Source of the DNA: Reticulitermes lucifugus
Lineage: Eukaryota; Arthropoda; Insecta; Blattodea; Rhinotermitidae
Reading direction: 5' to 3'
DNA: 41,801 bases
Assembly: GCA_026260175.1 (NCBI GenBank)
Contig: JAKCWW010004244.1
Coordinates: 602-42,402 of the forward strand
Made by a program: the position numbers and the translations under genes. How positions within the stretch are numbered: position 1 is the first letter of the stretch; each line of letters begins with the position of its first letter. Below, in pieces: positions 10,899 to 22,767 of this stretch. The notes beneath the pieces were generated by a model. The model searched no databases. It was given only the letters and a program-made list of their open reading frames with translations, and was not told the origin of the DNA.

Positions 10899-12504
10899 TG
10901 ACACTCAACTTTAACCTGGCAGATCGACCGAGACGGTTGTATTGCATTTATTCGCCGTGAAAGCTTCTGATCTAAGGTATCAGTGACTTGGATCGCCCTA
11001 TATGAAATAAGGAAAAGATTCCACTACGTCATCTGTTAATTGTGTTTAAGCAGAGCATTTTCAGAGTCATTTAGCAGGAGTTTTCGAACCTCCATCCGCG
11101 ATTAATTGTGGAGTCGTTAGAACGAGACGGCGATTGTAAGAGGAGAATTGGTTACAGATTGGTTCATCAAATGAGCTGTCGGTCTAGGATGAACAAGTAA
11201 CAGTGCAGTATTATGACTTAAAGTGCACAGTAAATTTATATATTATGACTGTTTGCCAACGTTCTTTACCACGGAGCAACCCCTAAAATAATTTTTCATA
11301 TCTGGAGGAACCCCCCTCTATGAAAACGTTTATAGGCCAGTAAAAGGTGATAGCGGGGAGCCACCGGTGAGGCGGTTCTGTAACAGTACGAGTAAATGTA
11401 ACCTTAAATACGAACTTACCAAAACAAAGAGGCACTTCGTAGCGCTTGGAGGTTATTCCAGCATTGTCAATTGCCGGACAAAAAACTACCGCGATATTTC
11501 GAGGGATATTTGGAATTGTACGCGGTATTTCAAAATTTTGTTTGTTTATTCCGCGATTTCTAACGGAACCCCTAAAGATGTTCTGCGGAACCCTTGTTGG
11601 GAAACACTGCATTACGATTACTGACGTTAAGTGTATAACCGACTAGGACTCTGATACGCACCGAAACTTTCCCCACGCGCACGAAACAGAAGCAAAAGTG
11701 CAGCAACTGCACACAATTACAATGTAGAACGATGACGTATCTTTGATCCAGTTAAGAAAAATCCTCGTGGGAGCGTCTCGGATAGAGTACGTAGGCGTAA
11801 TCGCTAGTTTGTAACAGCATACATTACCGTCGGTGGTAATGGTGGTAGTCCAGTCGGTAGCAGTGGTGCAGTAGATAATATCACCACGCACCCCCCCCCC
11901 TTCGAGTGCTCTTATTACATTTTTCACTGCGCTCCATTGTAATTCGTTATGCATAAACTCGCCAGCTTGGCTGCGGTAGGCCATATTGCCCGATTTTCAT
12001 TACATTGTATATCAAAATGTTACTTAACTTTGTCGACAGATAACGGTTGTGAGTGGACACTTTACATGAAGACTTGCGTACGCGTTTCTGCGCTCAGCTC
12101 CCGCGTTTCTCGCTAAATATTCATAACAGTCAAACACATGTAAACGCAGGTAGCAACATTTAATTTTGTATTCCAGTCTCATCTCTTCAGAAAACAAATG
12201 CACATCGTTGACGAAGTGCATACTCAGAGAAATCGTGATTTAATAGGCTGCATAAGTGGATAAATGGAGGGAGATTCTGTGGAAATCGTAGCTGTGTTTA
12301 TAGAGCTGGTAACTGCTATTTATAACTCTTGACATAGGCCTACCGTTGGAGGAATATTTCGCGGGGACGTTATTCTGTTTTGTTTAATATTAGACAAAGC
12401 AAATCCAATAAGAATGTTCACGTTTAACAGGCGCGTTATACACCTCATGATCTTACATGTATGTTTCTAGCGTTCCTTCCGCGCCAAAAGTTCGCACATC
12501 AATC
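10899..12504. other. No gene recognised
   Basis: Overlapping frames of 109 and 113 codons on the minus strand (11283-11612, 11643-11984) lack recognisable motifs or codon bias. A C10 run lies at 11891-11900. Confidence 0.55.
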
Positions 12505-12690
12505 ATGGACAGAACGCCGCTTTAACCCCGAGGGGAGTCAACGGTAACCAATGAATAGGAGTCGGGGTGGGCCCCACAGCCGGTCTGGATGCTTTGGAGA
12601 AAATAGACGTCTTATTCCCCTTCCGGGAATCGAAAACTGTCCTCAGTCGTCCCGCCCCCGTACTGACTGAACGATCACGGCTCCATCCTT
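12505..12690 (-). repeat. tRNA-derived SINE, old partial copy
   Basis: The stretch gtgggccccacagccggtctggatg (12567 onward) and ccttccgggaatcgaaaactgtcc match the body and B-box region of the better SINE copies. The head is badly eroded. No target duplication was found, so the ends are approximate. Confidence 0.6.
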
Positions 12691-12767
12691 AAAAGGGTTA
12701 GTACTGTATATAAAAATACAGGACAAAAATGGGGCTCGTTAATACTAGGCATGTCCTAGTGCTGGAA

Positions 12768-13067
12768 GGCAAAGGTAAAGGTAGACGTCCCCCGTAACAT
12801 GCGACGTGTGGCATAGACGAGGAGTAAAGGTATAGCTCTACCCATGCTTAACCCCGGCCCTAGATGAGGGTAGGTGGTCAACGCCACGCCCCGGCCGCTC
12901 TGCACCCGGGAAAAACCTGGTGCCCGTTTTGCAGAAGGCTGGGTGGGCCCCAGGGCCGGTCTGGATGGGTGTGGAGAAGATAAAATCTCTTACATCCAGA
13001 GGGGTTCGAAGCCCAAACCGTCCTGTCCGTAGCGAGTCGCTATACCGACTACGCCATCCCGGCCCCT
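12768..13067 (-). repeat. tRNA-derived SINE, full-length copy
   Basis: The 300-bp element lies between perfect 11-bp direct repeats TAGTGCTGGAA (12757-12767 and 13068-13078). The minus strand has A box TGGCGTAGTCGG and B-box-like GCTTCGAACCC, and ends in a short CTTTAC-type tail (aaaggtaaaggta on the plus strand). Confidence 0.88.
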
Positions 13068-13078
13068 TAGTGCTGGAA

Positions 13079-14399
13079 ACATCTTGTTTTCAGATGTGTT
13101 TGCCGTTACCATGGAGAGGGCTTTGGGGTTCGTTTACCCCAGCGTACTGTGTGATCAATACGACGTATCATAAAAAGGGAACGGCACGTTCTGAACTAAC
13201 TGTAGTCTCGGTGCCCGCAGTTGACAGCCCGTGTGAAGCACAAGAATGAGGCATTCTTGACAGTTTTACATTTTCACTGAAGAAGGAAGCGATAAGACAG
13301 TATTCATGGAGGCGCGAGTCTCGTCTGTATGGGGAACAGACGGGTCTTATCTTTCGTAGTGAACTGACGCCTTAGAATGATATGCATAGGTCTATCGGCT
13401 TCCAAGGACTTTTTAAAGGAAATAAGATATTAAAACGTTCAGTTTAGTTTAGAATATTTATTTTTGGGCGTCCTGTCCAAAACGTTAAAGATTAAAATTT
13501 AAGATTGCAAAACAACATGGTCTCTCTTTGGAAGGGAAGAACATGATCTGAGGGAATTAGAGCACAACGTTCCTAGGGAAAGAAAATTTATTTTAGAACG
13601 GAAAAAATTACACAGTGAGGAGTTTTGTAAGTTGTTATGTTCAGTATTCTTGGTATCATGAAGTCAAGAAGGGCGAGGTAGGTGGTATGTGTAACATACA
13701 TGAGGGAACTTCCCATATTTCGGTTCACAATAAACTTACTATCTTCAAGCTGGAAATTTTGTATTGCAGATATCGTTAAAATGCCGTGAACTTTAAATCA
13801 CAAGAGTTATTTCATCCACGGGAATGTTGAATTTGACAGTATGAAGGTGTTTATAGCGTGAGAAACGGGAAGTTTACACAGAAGTTCGATGGATAACGAT
13901 GCCTCCTACTTATGAAGAAGAAAAATACTTAGGGGAAGACCACGGCTGTTATTTATACCCACTGGGTCCTACAGGCGATATCCTCTCTTTGGCACACCTA
14001 TTACAAAGACGGAAACTGTACAGATAACGAATCAAGTGTTTACCTAGAAAAGTAAACCATCTGTGCGGTGTTTATAAACCATACGCTCTGGGCAGGGTTC
14101 CGAGAGGTACAATAGCGATATGGACAAATTATTCCTTTGTCTTCATTAATGCTTTATAACAATTTTACTTTCAATTCGATACAAATACTGTGTCGCCGTC
14201 GATTACCTCAAACCCTTAGATTTTTTAAAAAAAATTCTGCGTTCGATTCAAGCATAATATTGCGCGATTTTTTAAAATGAGTGCAGCACTAGCGACATAT
14301 GTAATTTAGTTTAATTTTTAAACGGTGCGGAAACCACTGAAACTCTGATCACGATGCAAAGTGTCCATTAAACTTTGGACTACTCAGTTGAGCTATTCA
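13079..14399. other. No gene recognised
   Basis: AT-rich, stop-rich sequence. I see no motif beyond low-complexity stretches. Confidence 0.6.
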
Positions 14400-14760
14400 G
14401 TGGAACCTGCAGGTTCACTGCCGCATGAGATCCTATCCTCAGCTCCACACTGTGATATTCTGGGCCCTGAAGATGGACGCATTATATTTCTCCGTAACGT
14501 TGGACACATCAGTCAAATTACACTGTCTTACGACACAGAAGGTTACCACCGCCTTGAAAACTGGAAATCTAACCTCGCCGGTTGGAATGCAGTCTTCTAA
14601 TTATATCACCCAGTATGAATTTAATATTATTTTTCCATTACCTTGTAGGTCTTCTAAATGGTCTATTTCTTTGGGATCTTCTAACCAAAGCCGTTACGCA
14701 TTTCTCTTTTTCCCTTACGCGCCACATATCCCGCATTGTTTTATTTAAACATGTTAAGAA
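14400..14760 (-). pseudogene. Non-LTR retrotransposon tail with inserted repeat
   Basis: The minus strand reads WRVREKEKCV and RPFRRPTR, stop, WKNNIKFIL. This is the degenerate form of the GHVARMGE.RNAYRVLVGKPEGRRP-type C-terminus (RRWEDNIKMDL) of insect non-LTR elements. The terminal VNLQVP is separated from it by about 150 bases that belong to another repeat, reading AVVTFCVVRQCNLTDVSNV. One element therefore seems to sit inside the other. The family (jockey/RTE/R1 type) is uncertain. Confidence 0.65.
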
Positions 14761-15279
14761 CAGACTTCAACTAAATTATGCTTAAGAATTCAGTCCCTCC
14801 CTCAAAGAAAACACACTATATCGCCATTGTAAAGACCAGCCGGTGGATGCTGTGTAGGGAAATAATCGCTGTTTATTCTGAGGATCGTACGAAACATCAG
14901 TACACCCTGTGGGGCAAGTGCATATGTCTGAGCGTTAAACGTGATGTTAAGTAATAATGTGACATTGAGCTTTAAAGGAAGTGTTCATCACCTTAAAATG
15001 TGAGATGACCGCAACGATTTGTGCACTAGTGCTTGTGTATGTTATGTAATGTGCTGGATTCAAATAGACCCCCTCTTTATTGCTATGTTCCTTAGACGTG
15101 CTTGGTAACAGTATCCAGTACAGCATGTGTATTAGTAATTACTCATACGTACAACACTCTCTTCAGCTTTCTAGCAGACCAACTAAAGTTATGAAATGAA
15201 CAGACAACCCCATGGGGCAGTGGCTTTCTGAAAAGCTACTAGTCGGTAATCTAGTCAATAACTTTCAAGTTTTTTTTAT

Positions 15280-15545
15280 GGTACCCGCAAATTCACTACC
15301 GCACACAGAAGAACTCGTTACTGGTCCCTATCCTAACCCAGGTGAATCCAGCGCACGTCTTCCCATCCTGCTGCTTTAAAATGTGTTTATTATTCCCCCA
15401 TCTGCACTAGATCTTCCAAGTGGTCGCTTCCCGTCACGTTTTTAACAAGGCTGCATGCATTTCTCACCTCTCCCATGCGTACCACATTCCCTGCCCATCG
15501 TTCCATAATTTGATCACGCCAGTAATGTTTGGTAAAGAACAAAAA
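15280..15545 (-). pseudogene. Non-LTR retrotransposon reverse transcriptase, C-terminal fragment
   Basis: The minus strand reads RWAGNVVRMGEVRNA, then, after frame damage, GWEDVRWIHLG, stop, DRDQ and VVNLRVP. These blocks occur in this order at the end of insect non-LTR polyproteins. Several stops interrupt it. It lies 0.5 kb from the similar fragment at 14400-14760 and in the same orientation. Confidence 0.75.
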
Positions 15546-16559
15546 TCATAAATTTCTCGTTTTTCGAGTGTCCGGCCTCACGTTACGTCGTTTTATGGGC
15601 AAATTGTTTCCTAAGCACCCTGTTATTGGACGCCCTTAATATATGCTCTTTAATTCAATATTAAAAACAGACTTTCACGCCCTACAAAATAACAAGAGAA
15701 CGACTATAACAAATAGGAACAATGTTCGCGATGAAATAAAAAAATTCAGGAAATATTTCATATGGTAAGTCACAAATCTGACAGTGTTATGCTTCCCAGA
15801 ACTTTTTGAAAGTGTTACTTTTTTAAATTTATTTTGGCTGCAAGTTTAAGATTTTGATCTCATATGTCCTGGACGTAAAACTCGGCAAGTTTCAATATTT
15901 TTTGGTACAATTGAAGGAATAGTATTGAAGAAAACCAAAACACAAACCATTTTAAACTAGCACAAAGTAGTGGCGGTGCCGACGCTAATGTATGAGTCTG
16001 AGTGATCGACTCCGACTGTACAAGACAGAAGATAAACACAAAGAGCGAAGATGAAATTTGTGCGCCCGTAGTGAGACAGGAGATCGACCGACTTCCCGAG
16101 GGTACAAAGACAAAGAAAAGACTGGTGAAGGTGTGAAAAGACGAGGTCTAGGCAGTCGCTGTTGAAGTCGAAGCAGACTGGCAAGTCTATTTTTATGTTG
16201 ATGATGATGATAGTGATGACGACGACCATAATGAACATGGTGATACTGTACTTACTATGATATGATGATGATCTGATAAATTCTTAATTTCTTACTTACA
16301 GTATTCTGTATTTTAATAAAAAGCATGACACACGTAAGGACTATGGTTAACTGATCGATTTCATTACGTTTTGAATAGGATGGAAATATCGATGATGGAA
16401 AGTATATTCACTTTTCATTATCTTTGGACATTCACCGTCGACTTTGTGCGAAAGCTTCTCACAATATTCTTACGACGTTTTTGAAATAGGACATTATACC
16501 TTCGCCCATCATGGCACAAAAATTTGTAAATTTTGTCTCACAAAATTGTCAACGAAAAG

Positions 16560-16870
16560 GAATTCTGTAGAGTGAGGCAGTCAGGTGGCCATCCTGTCTT
16601 GTATTCTGAAGATTCCTGGTTCGATTGTTGACCTGGACAGGGAATCCTACCATATGTTTCCCGTAGTTTTACTCAGTTCTCACAGGAAAGATCTGGAATA
16701 ATGCCTTACAATAAGCTACGGTCATTTTATTCACGTCCATTTCATTTAAGTGTAGTTCGTCCAGTCAATTCTTGGAAACGTGCCTTGAATTAAGGCATGA
16801 TTACTTTCACTCACTTAACTCAGCACTAACAACCCCTCTTACCGTCAGCTGAGAAAGTGAAGAAGTAAAG
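16560..16870 (+). repeat. Possible second tRNA-derived SINE type
   Basis: The phrase cctggttcgattgttgacc looks like a Pol III B box, preceded about 45 bases earlier by gaggcagtcaggtgg. The following sequence resembles insect SINE bodies in style. There is no second copy in the window and no target duplication. Confidence 0.3.
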
Positions 16871-17313
16871 GTATTCACGTATCCGTTAGGGATCCTTACG
16901 TTTCCAGCAGTCTGCCTTTCTTCTTTTTATATAATAAAAAGATTCTGCAAATCCGTCTGCGGCAACTAGCTATACGTGACCAAATCTAATGTTCGCATGC
17001 TAAATAAAAGCTTCTTATTGCGCAAAATGTGAGTCACGGCGTATCTCCACGAAACAATACTACAGACAGGGGAAAAATAACTAATGACGGATAAGATGTC
17101 CTGTAGAGTGTCAATTTCTGCTTATCGCGTTGGCTCGCTCCGCCTCTGCAACATTCCAGGAACCAGACACATCCAGCAGTACGTACAAAATGCAGCTGCA
17201 TATCCACGTCTGAGTAAAATTCCCCAACATATTTCATTATGTGATAAACATAATTATACATTTTTGTGTTAACGTTACCGGTACACGCCACACAGGCCGT
17301 TAAACCAGCTTGT

Positions 17314-17318
<5 letters not shown>

Positions 17319-17355
<37 letters not shown>
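17319..17355. repeat. (TA)n microsatellite
   Basis: About 18 uninterrupted TA units. Confidence 0.95.
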
Positions 17356-17357
<2 letters not shown>

Positions 17358-17539
17358 TGTAGGCTTTGGTAAATTCTTTCAGGCAAGATAGTGTTTCTAC
17401 ATGTCTGGGATATGCACAGCATGTCAAGAAGAGGCAAACTCAAGCACTTTACCTCTGCATTAAAGAAAGTTAAATCAGGAGTTTGACGATCATATATTCT
17501 GCACAAATAGATAAAGTCGAGAGTGGAAGAAACGTTTGT

Positions 17540-17755
17540 TGTTTGGTGGACTCATTAGCCACAGCATCTACTTCCTGTTCATGCAGATCTGCTAAAAAGC
17601 GTATCCCACTACAGAAATTTTTCCATGTGTGGTCTTTGTTATTTTTCTGGACTCGTTAGCCATAACACCCATTTATTGTTGATGCAAATGTGTTAAAAAG
17701 CGTAGCTATCTCACTACAAAAGTCATGATTATTTCTCCATGTAGGCGCATTTCGT
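17540..17755 (+). repeat. Two-copy tandem duplication, about 102 bp
   Basis: The block tggactcattagccacagca at 17546 recurs as tggactcgttagccataaca at 17648. Within each copy, taaaaagcgta, cccactaca/ctcactaca and tttctccatgt-type blocks recur in the same order. Confidence 0.6.
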
Positions 17756-19268
17756 TTAATGTTTGCCCCGATGTTTACATTTTATGTGAAACGCCATTAT
17801 TCTGAATGATGGCCCTTTTAAAAAATATCTGTAACTTTAGACAACTTCAGATATGGACTCCATGTAATGTAGAGACTGTACAGGATCAATGAAGATAGAA
17901 GTTGCGTATTTTAATATAATTAGATGCCGTGGCACATCGGTCTGAGGAACGCTGTTGTAGAGTGCTGCTTAAAACATTCCTTCAATCAGAGTTCAGATGT
18001 TCTTTCTAGAGGCAGCTAAAAATAGAGGTTAAGATAGACAGCCATTAGGCCCTACTTATTATATTTCTCCATATTATGCGTTCGTTGCACGAATTCATAA
18101 AACGAACGCACTGCGAGGAGGTTTCTTGTGCCTGCATGTCTAATTTTCAAAAGTAGTAAATAAATCTCGTCTAAATTTGGTATTGGAAATCCACACGAAA
18201 TTTGTCAGGTGATTTTGGTCCCTATCGGTTCAGTAACATCTGTGCTTTGCACGGGCCTCAGATCATTTTTTTCTCTTTTCTCGAGTAAGACCGATCACAA
18301 AAAAATTTAGTAGACTACGTAACTTGAAATATAAAGCTTATTGGAACTTGCAGCTTTTAATGTAAATGTATTCCAGCATTTAAATTTGAGGTTATTACAG
18401 CCATCAGTATAAAAGGAAGTGACATCGTGTAGTTTGGTAAGTTGGTACCAACGTTCGGAGGAAGATGATGCCTCCACCTACCCTCCGAATGATTAATTCT
18501 CTGACAACTGACTGACTGGTTAGCTTGGCTCAACGGACAAATTTTCACTTACCAACTAAACATCCCCTTTCAAGGACTTCCCTGAAAAGCTACAACATAC
18601 ATAGTATTCATCTGCTCCAATTCTTCGAACGTTCTCGAATCGTTGTTTGTCTTTCGATTTGTTTAAGGACACTGTGAAGTGCGTAAGCATTACAGTTGCA
18701 AGTAATGAGTTAGGAATCACGTGGAAGAAATCCATTTTAAGAAACCGCCCTGGTATTAATGTGGAGGGGCTGTAGAAAAACAACATAAAGCCTTGTGAGA
18801 TTAGTTGGTTCTGTGATCGAGGCTGGGAGCAGAAATGTAAACTGCAACACCACACGTAATTGATAGAGAGACAGCCATTTCGAACCTCAGTTAGGATCGT
18901 GGGTTTTCTCGATCTCTTAAGGCAACTATGACAAGGCAGTCTTTGCTTCCTTAGAAATTCGTAACTCTTCTATATTCGTGATCTTTCCCCGTTATATTTG
19001 TAACTACTGAACAGCGTCTCAAATAACCCCAGAATCAACTGACCAATCATGGCGTTTGTCGAAACCGGTTCAATACTGAAGTAAGTGAAGTAAATTCCCA
19101 AACTGCATTTTCTATAGGACCAGCAGCTGTTAATTCAATGCTGTCAATATAACGATCGATTTCAGACATGGAAAAAGAATTGTGGCTATGCCACCCGCAA
19201 CATGTCGTACAAGAGCACCGACGTGCCATCTGTTGCGCGTATTTATGAGTCATTAAACTGGAGAGCTA

Positions 19269-19782
19269 CAGAGTGACTGGACAGTACATGTATCACGTTA
19301 AATGCTTGTATCTCGTAAACAGAATGATATGTATAATTATATATAATTTTGTGCCATTTTAAAGCCCATATACTATCTTTAGTGTCAGATTTCAACATAC
19401 GCCCCAGCATTTTTCACACACTTCTGAAGAAAACAAGAGGAATAGCGGCAAAAGTATTTCGAATTTGTTATTCCTGTTCGTGAAATGTTCGTGGTTTTGA
19501 TTGAGAGACTTCCTGCTTGGCCAGCCCCACAAAAAGATATTACGAGGAGTAAGACCGGGACTTCGCGGAGGACATTTGTTGCCGTCCTCGACGCACAATC
19601 CACCGCCCAGGACAATGGCTGTCAAGCCTCGTACGAACGGGAAGCTCAGAATGTGGTGGTGCTTCGCCTTGCACGAATTGTAGTTCTTCATAACCCTCTC
19701 ACTGAGAAACAGTGGATTGCACGAAATCGTAGAGCAGCACTCGCCGTTCACTGTGTCTCGTGTTTAGTTCTCAGTCACTCTG
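19269..19782 (-). mobile_element. Mariner-like element, internally deleted
   Basis: It is bounded by perfect terminal inverted repeats CAGAGTGACTG (19269-19279) and CAGTCACTCTG (19772-19782), each next to a TA dinucleotide, the target used by Tc1/mariner elements. At 514 bp it is far shorter than an autonomous element. Inside, the minus strand keeps only the last part of a transposase (separate entry). It is non-autonomous. Confidence 0.85.
19385..19660 (-). pseudogene. Mariner-type transposase C-terminal remnant
   Basis: The minus strand encodes PPRSPGLTPRNIFLWGW (19571-19521), the hallmark around the third catalytic residue of mariner-family DD(34)D transposases. The family reads SPDLTP; here the catalytic Asp is Gly. 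A frameshift follows, and the C-terminus continues in another frame as CVKNAGAYVEI before a stop at 19385. The first two catalytic Asp regions are gone. It cannot encode an active enzyme. Confidence 0.85.
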
Positions 19783-20994
19783 TAAATTAAACACGAGTGT
19801 GTGAAGGTATAGCGACACAATTACATTGGCGAACTCAAAAACCGAGTCCTAAAAGCAGCAGCAGTTCTTGACAATGCGGTGCTTTAGGAGAATGACACCA
19901 TGTCAAAATAGTAACACTCCACAACACAGTAGGTGTACATGCATTGTGGCTATGCGGTTTTAACTGACGTAGAGAATAAACCGCATACTTCGCAGTGCGA
20001 AGGAGCTCTGAACACAACCATCCAAAGTAACCAAAAGGATCTCGCGCAAGTCGACGTCCCTTGCTCTTAGGTTGAATTATTCCTGCGTATGAAATGCATA
20101 ACGGGAATGTGAACTACGTTCGTTTCCTTTTGAAAGCCCTCCCTACTCTACCCTTGTTATCACACACTCATGTTCTTCGTTGCTATGTAAAAAAAAAACT
20201 CTGCTACTGAAACAGCTTCTTGAAATAAGCCAAGAATGAAACATCTATCTGTTTCATCCAAATTCAGGGTAATCTACAGGACTCGCTCTTGTAAGCTTAG
20301 TGCCTGCTCCTGTGTTGTAATGCGGTTGTTTACGCTCACGGAAGCTGAGGAATGGGCAAAATTTGGACAGAAAGAAGTTAATATACGCCCCGCGGTTGGT
20401 GACATATTTTTTATGTATAAATTTTTGCTCTCTCATACATAGGAATGTTGTAAAAAAATTTTAATCCCAATAAATACATAAATATCTATATTGAGAGAAA
20501 TATTTTATTTAACAAAGCTGTCAGTTTCTAAGACTGTACCGCCTTGCTAATAAATGAATGAAAGATAAGTACAGAGCGTCGGTGGAATTGTACTGTATTA
20601 TATCGGATATTAAAGTTTCAGCGTCCCGGTACCTTTTACCAGTTTCAGTTGCTTTTCATAAAACTAGAAATGCAAAAATCCACTCCAGTTTCGTTGAATG
20701 CATGTTATAAGAGCACTAGAAAACGAGTGTGAAGAGTATGGACTATTGTATCCAAAACAATTATCAACAGTGCTATTTTTTACATATCTTAGTATGCTTC
20801 TTAATCACAATTTCTTCGTGCGAATGACTGATAGCTATTAATAATTTCTTCACTGTACTTATTTTCCTAGCGTATCCTGTGTTTGTTCACCTTAAGTAGC
20901 CTTCGAGTAACAGTATACATTTACCACCTCTCCCAAGGGTCTGATAAGGACAAGGGGAACTGTGGTTGTACTCAAGTGCTGGAATCTATAGCGT
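19783..20994. other. No gene recognised
   Basis: AT-rich, stop-rich sequence between the mariner-like element and the hAT-like MITE. Confidence 0.6.
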
Positions 20995-21226
20995 GGTGGT
21001 TCCCAAACCGTGGGTCGCGAGGCGACGAGATTTCATGCGCCGCATTTCGAAATTCATAACATAAAAATCGATTTATGCTGTTTACTTTTGTACTTGTAAA
21101 TGTACCTCTATTCACACAAGTCGATGAGATATAATACTAGTACATTTACAGAGTGACAAACTGTGGGTCGTCAGGCGGAAGAATTTTGAAATGCTGAGTC
21201 GCGAACGACATTATGGGAATGGCTGG
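20995..21226 (+). mobile_element. hAT-like MITE
   Basis: It opens TGGTTCCCAAACCGTGGGTC, the usual start of hAT-type non-autonomous elements, and closes with gagtcgcgaacgacattatgggaatggctg, which mirrors it imperfectly. An internal caaactgtgggtcgtcaggcgg repeats the left end. Flanking ctatagcg / ctagagtg could be an eroded 8-bp target duplication (6 of 8 match). Confidence 0.55.
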
Positions 21227-22586
21227 TCTAGAGTGTTAAGTGGGCATCTGGAACAATGAAAAGCTGCCTCGTTTATCGTGTTTGTATACAAGAAAATGGC
21301 GCTGAGAATTTTTGAGTTCACAAATTCGTTCTGTTGCTGTAAGACACGTGAAGTTATGGTACTAACGTCTTACAATTAAGTACAGAAAATTACAAGTATA
21401 GTCATGTTTAATACTTCGTGCAAAATTTATATGTTTATAATGTAATACATTTGTAATATACCACAATTTATGTGACCAGTTGGAATGGTTAATGATTAAT
21501 GATTAGAGATATAAAACAGAAAAATAAACAGAGATTTTGCGCGGCTGCCATATTGTTATTTTTTATATTCCACAAAGTAAGTGAACTTAACATATCCTAA
21601 GTGGACATGGTCAGATGCCGTCTTTTGTGCGTAAAAAGGAAAAGAATAGGTTTATGAGGTCACTGTATGTGTGTGTTTGTGTGTGACCCCATTTCAATTG
21701 TTGAACCATTTGACAGATTCTCACGAAAGTTTGTATGAATGTTACGTCACCGAAGGTAACCCAAGTTCATACAATCAGCAATAACGACATGGCGGACCCG
21801 CGGACCGGTGAGGCGGAAGCCACACTAGGGTAATTTAGGTTGTTAAATGGTGTATGGTATTAGATATTGGGGAAATACGCAACTCCCTTTAAGATAGGTT
21901 ATTGCGTACTGGTATTTGACGCCGTTCAGTCCGACAGAAATCTTTCTTTAAAGAAATATTTATGTAGAATGTAAAATAACGACTTGGCCGCCGTACGAAT
22001 ATTTAATGTACCATTAGACATTGGCAAGTGAAATGTTGTACCTGGATATTTCGTAAATATGCCTACTCTTTCTCTATGAAATACTGTTTTAATACTAACA
22101 GACATGTCGAACTATAAACCTGTGCAAAGGAAAGTAGGTCTTACGACTTTACTTCGGAACTGCCTTTTAACATAACCCTTTCAAGTGCCCCTAGGTGCCA
22201 CACCTGTCGCCCCAACAACGATGTTTTATAGAAAAGAATTGTGACATCCATTGCAATAGGCCCAATTTCCTTTACAATGTGTGTTGGTCGTACTCCTGGG
22301 TTTGCTACGGACGTTGAACGTGTACCTAGTTCAGAAAAGGCATTTCCATGCCCGAGGACAACAGTATATAATAAGCTTGCATTTTCTTAGAATCAAAAGT
22401 AAGCCAAAAGTGAAACTCCGACAGAGGTTATGAGGGTACGAAATGTAACTTGCAGACGATTTTTACAAAGGCTTGCTTGTATAATGATGGTGATGCTCGT
22501 CACGTTGGGACAGCCGAGTAATTTTAGGTTTTCAATTGTATATAAATATTTCCTGTATCCGTGAGTGTGGGTCCCGCTTGTTCCAG
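21227..22586. other. Upstream flank or intron of septin
   Basis: If the exon at 6531 is real, this is the end of a 16-kb first intron. A GGACGGAC-family-like phrase (tttgacagattctcacgaaa) occurs at 21711. The ATG at 21789 is discussed among the rejected items. Confidence 0.5.
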
Positions 22587-22767
22587 GGAGACAGGGACTA
22601 CATTGGATTTGCGACACTGCCGGAACAGGTCCACCGGAAGTCGGTGAAGCGAGGCTTCGAGTTTACTCTCATGGTCGTCGGCGAGTCAGGCCTTGGAAAG
22701 TCGACACTCGTCAACAGCTTGTTCCTTAGCGACTTGTACAAAGATCGGCGGATACCTGAAGCTATCG
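22587..22767 (+). CDS. Septin4: Septin exon A: polybasic region and P-loop
   Basis: The acceptor cttgttccag ends at 22586 and the exon opens in phase 0 with GDRDYIGF. It encodes the polybasic helix VHRKSVKR, which in septins contacts phosphoinositides, and the G1 loop at 22680-22706. The donor is gtgagt at 22768, and the exon ends in phase 1. Upstream codons in the same frame (from 22536) run into intron sequence and do not look like septin, so I start at the acceptor. This exon has 14 CpG in 181 bp. Confidence 0.95.

Larger units (their letters stand above)
16871..19268. other. No gene recognised
   Basis: It holds the (TA)n tract and the tandem duplication at 17.5-17.75 kb. Short frames of up to 99 codons are without recognisable domains. 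Confidence 0.6.

Noticed and set aside
21789-21830. ATG with good Kozak context, reading MADPRTGEAEATLG, as septin first exon
   Set aside because: Its possible donors (gtgagg at 21808, gtaatt at 21830) leave phase 1 or 2, but the next exon needs phase 0. Only 14 codons before a stop.
22536-22586. In-frame ATG at 22536 as the septin start
   Set aside because: The 17 codons before the conserved block run over a clear acceptor (cttgttccag) and look like intron, not septin.
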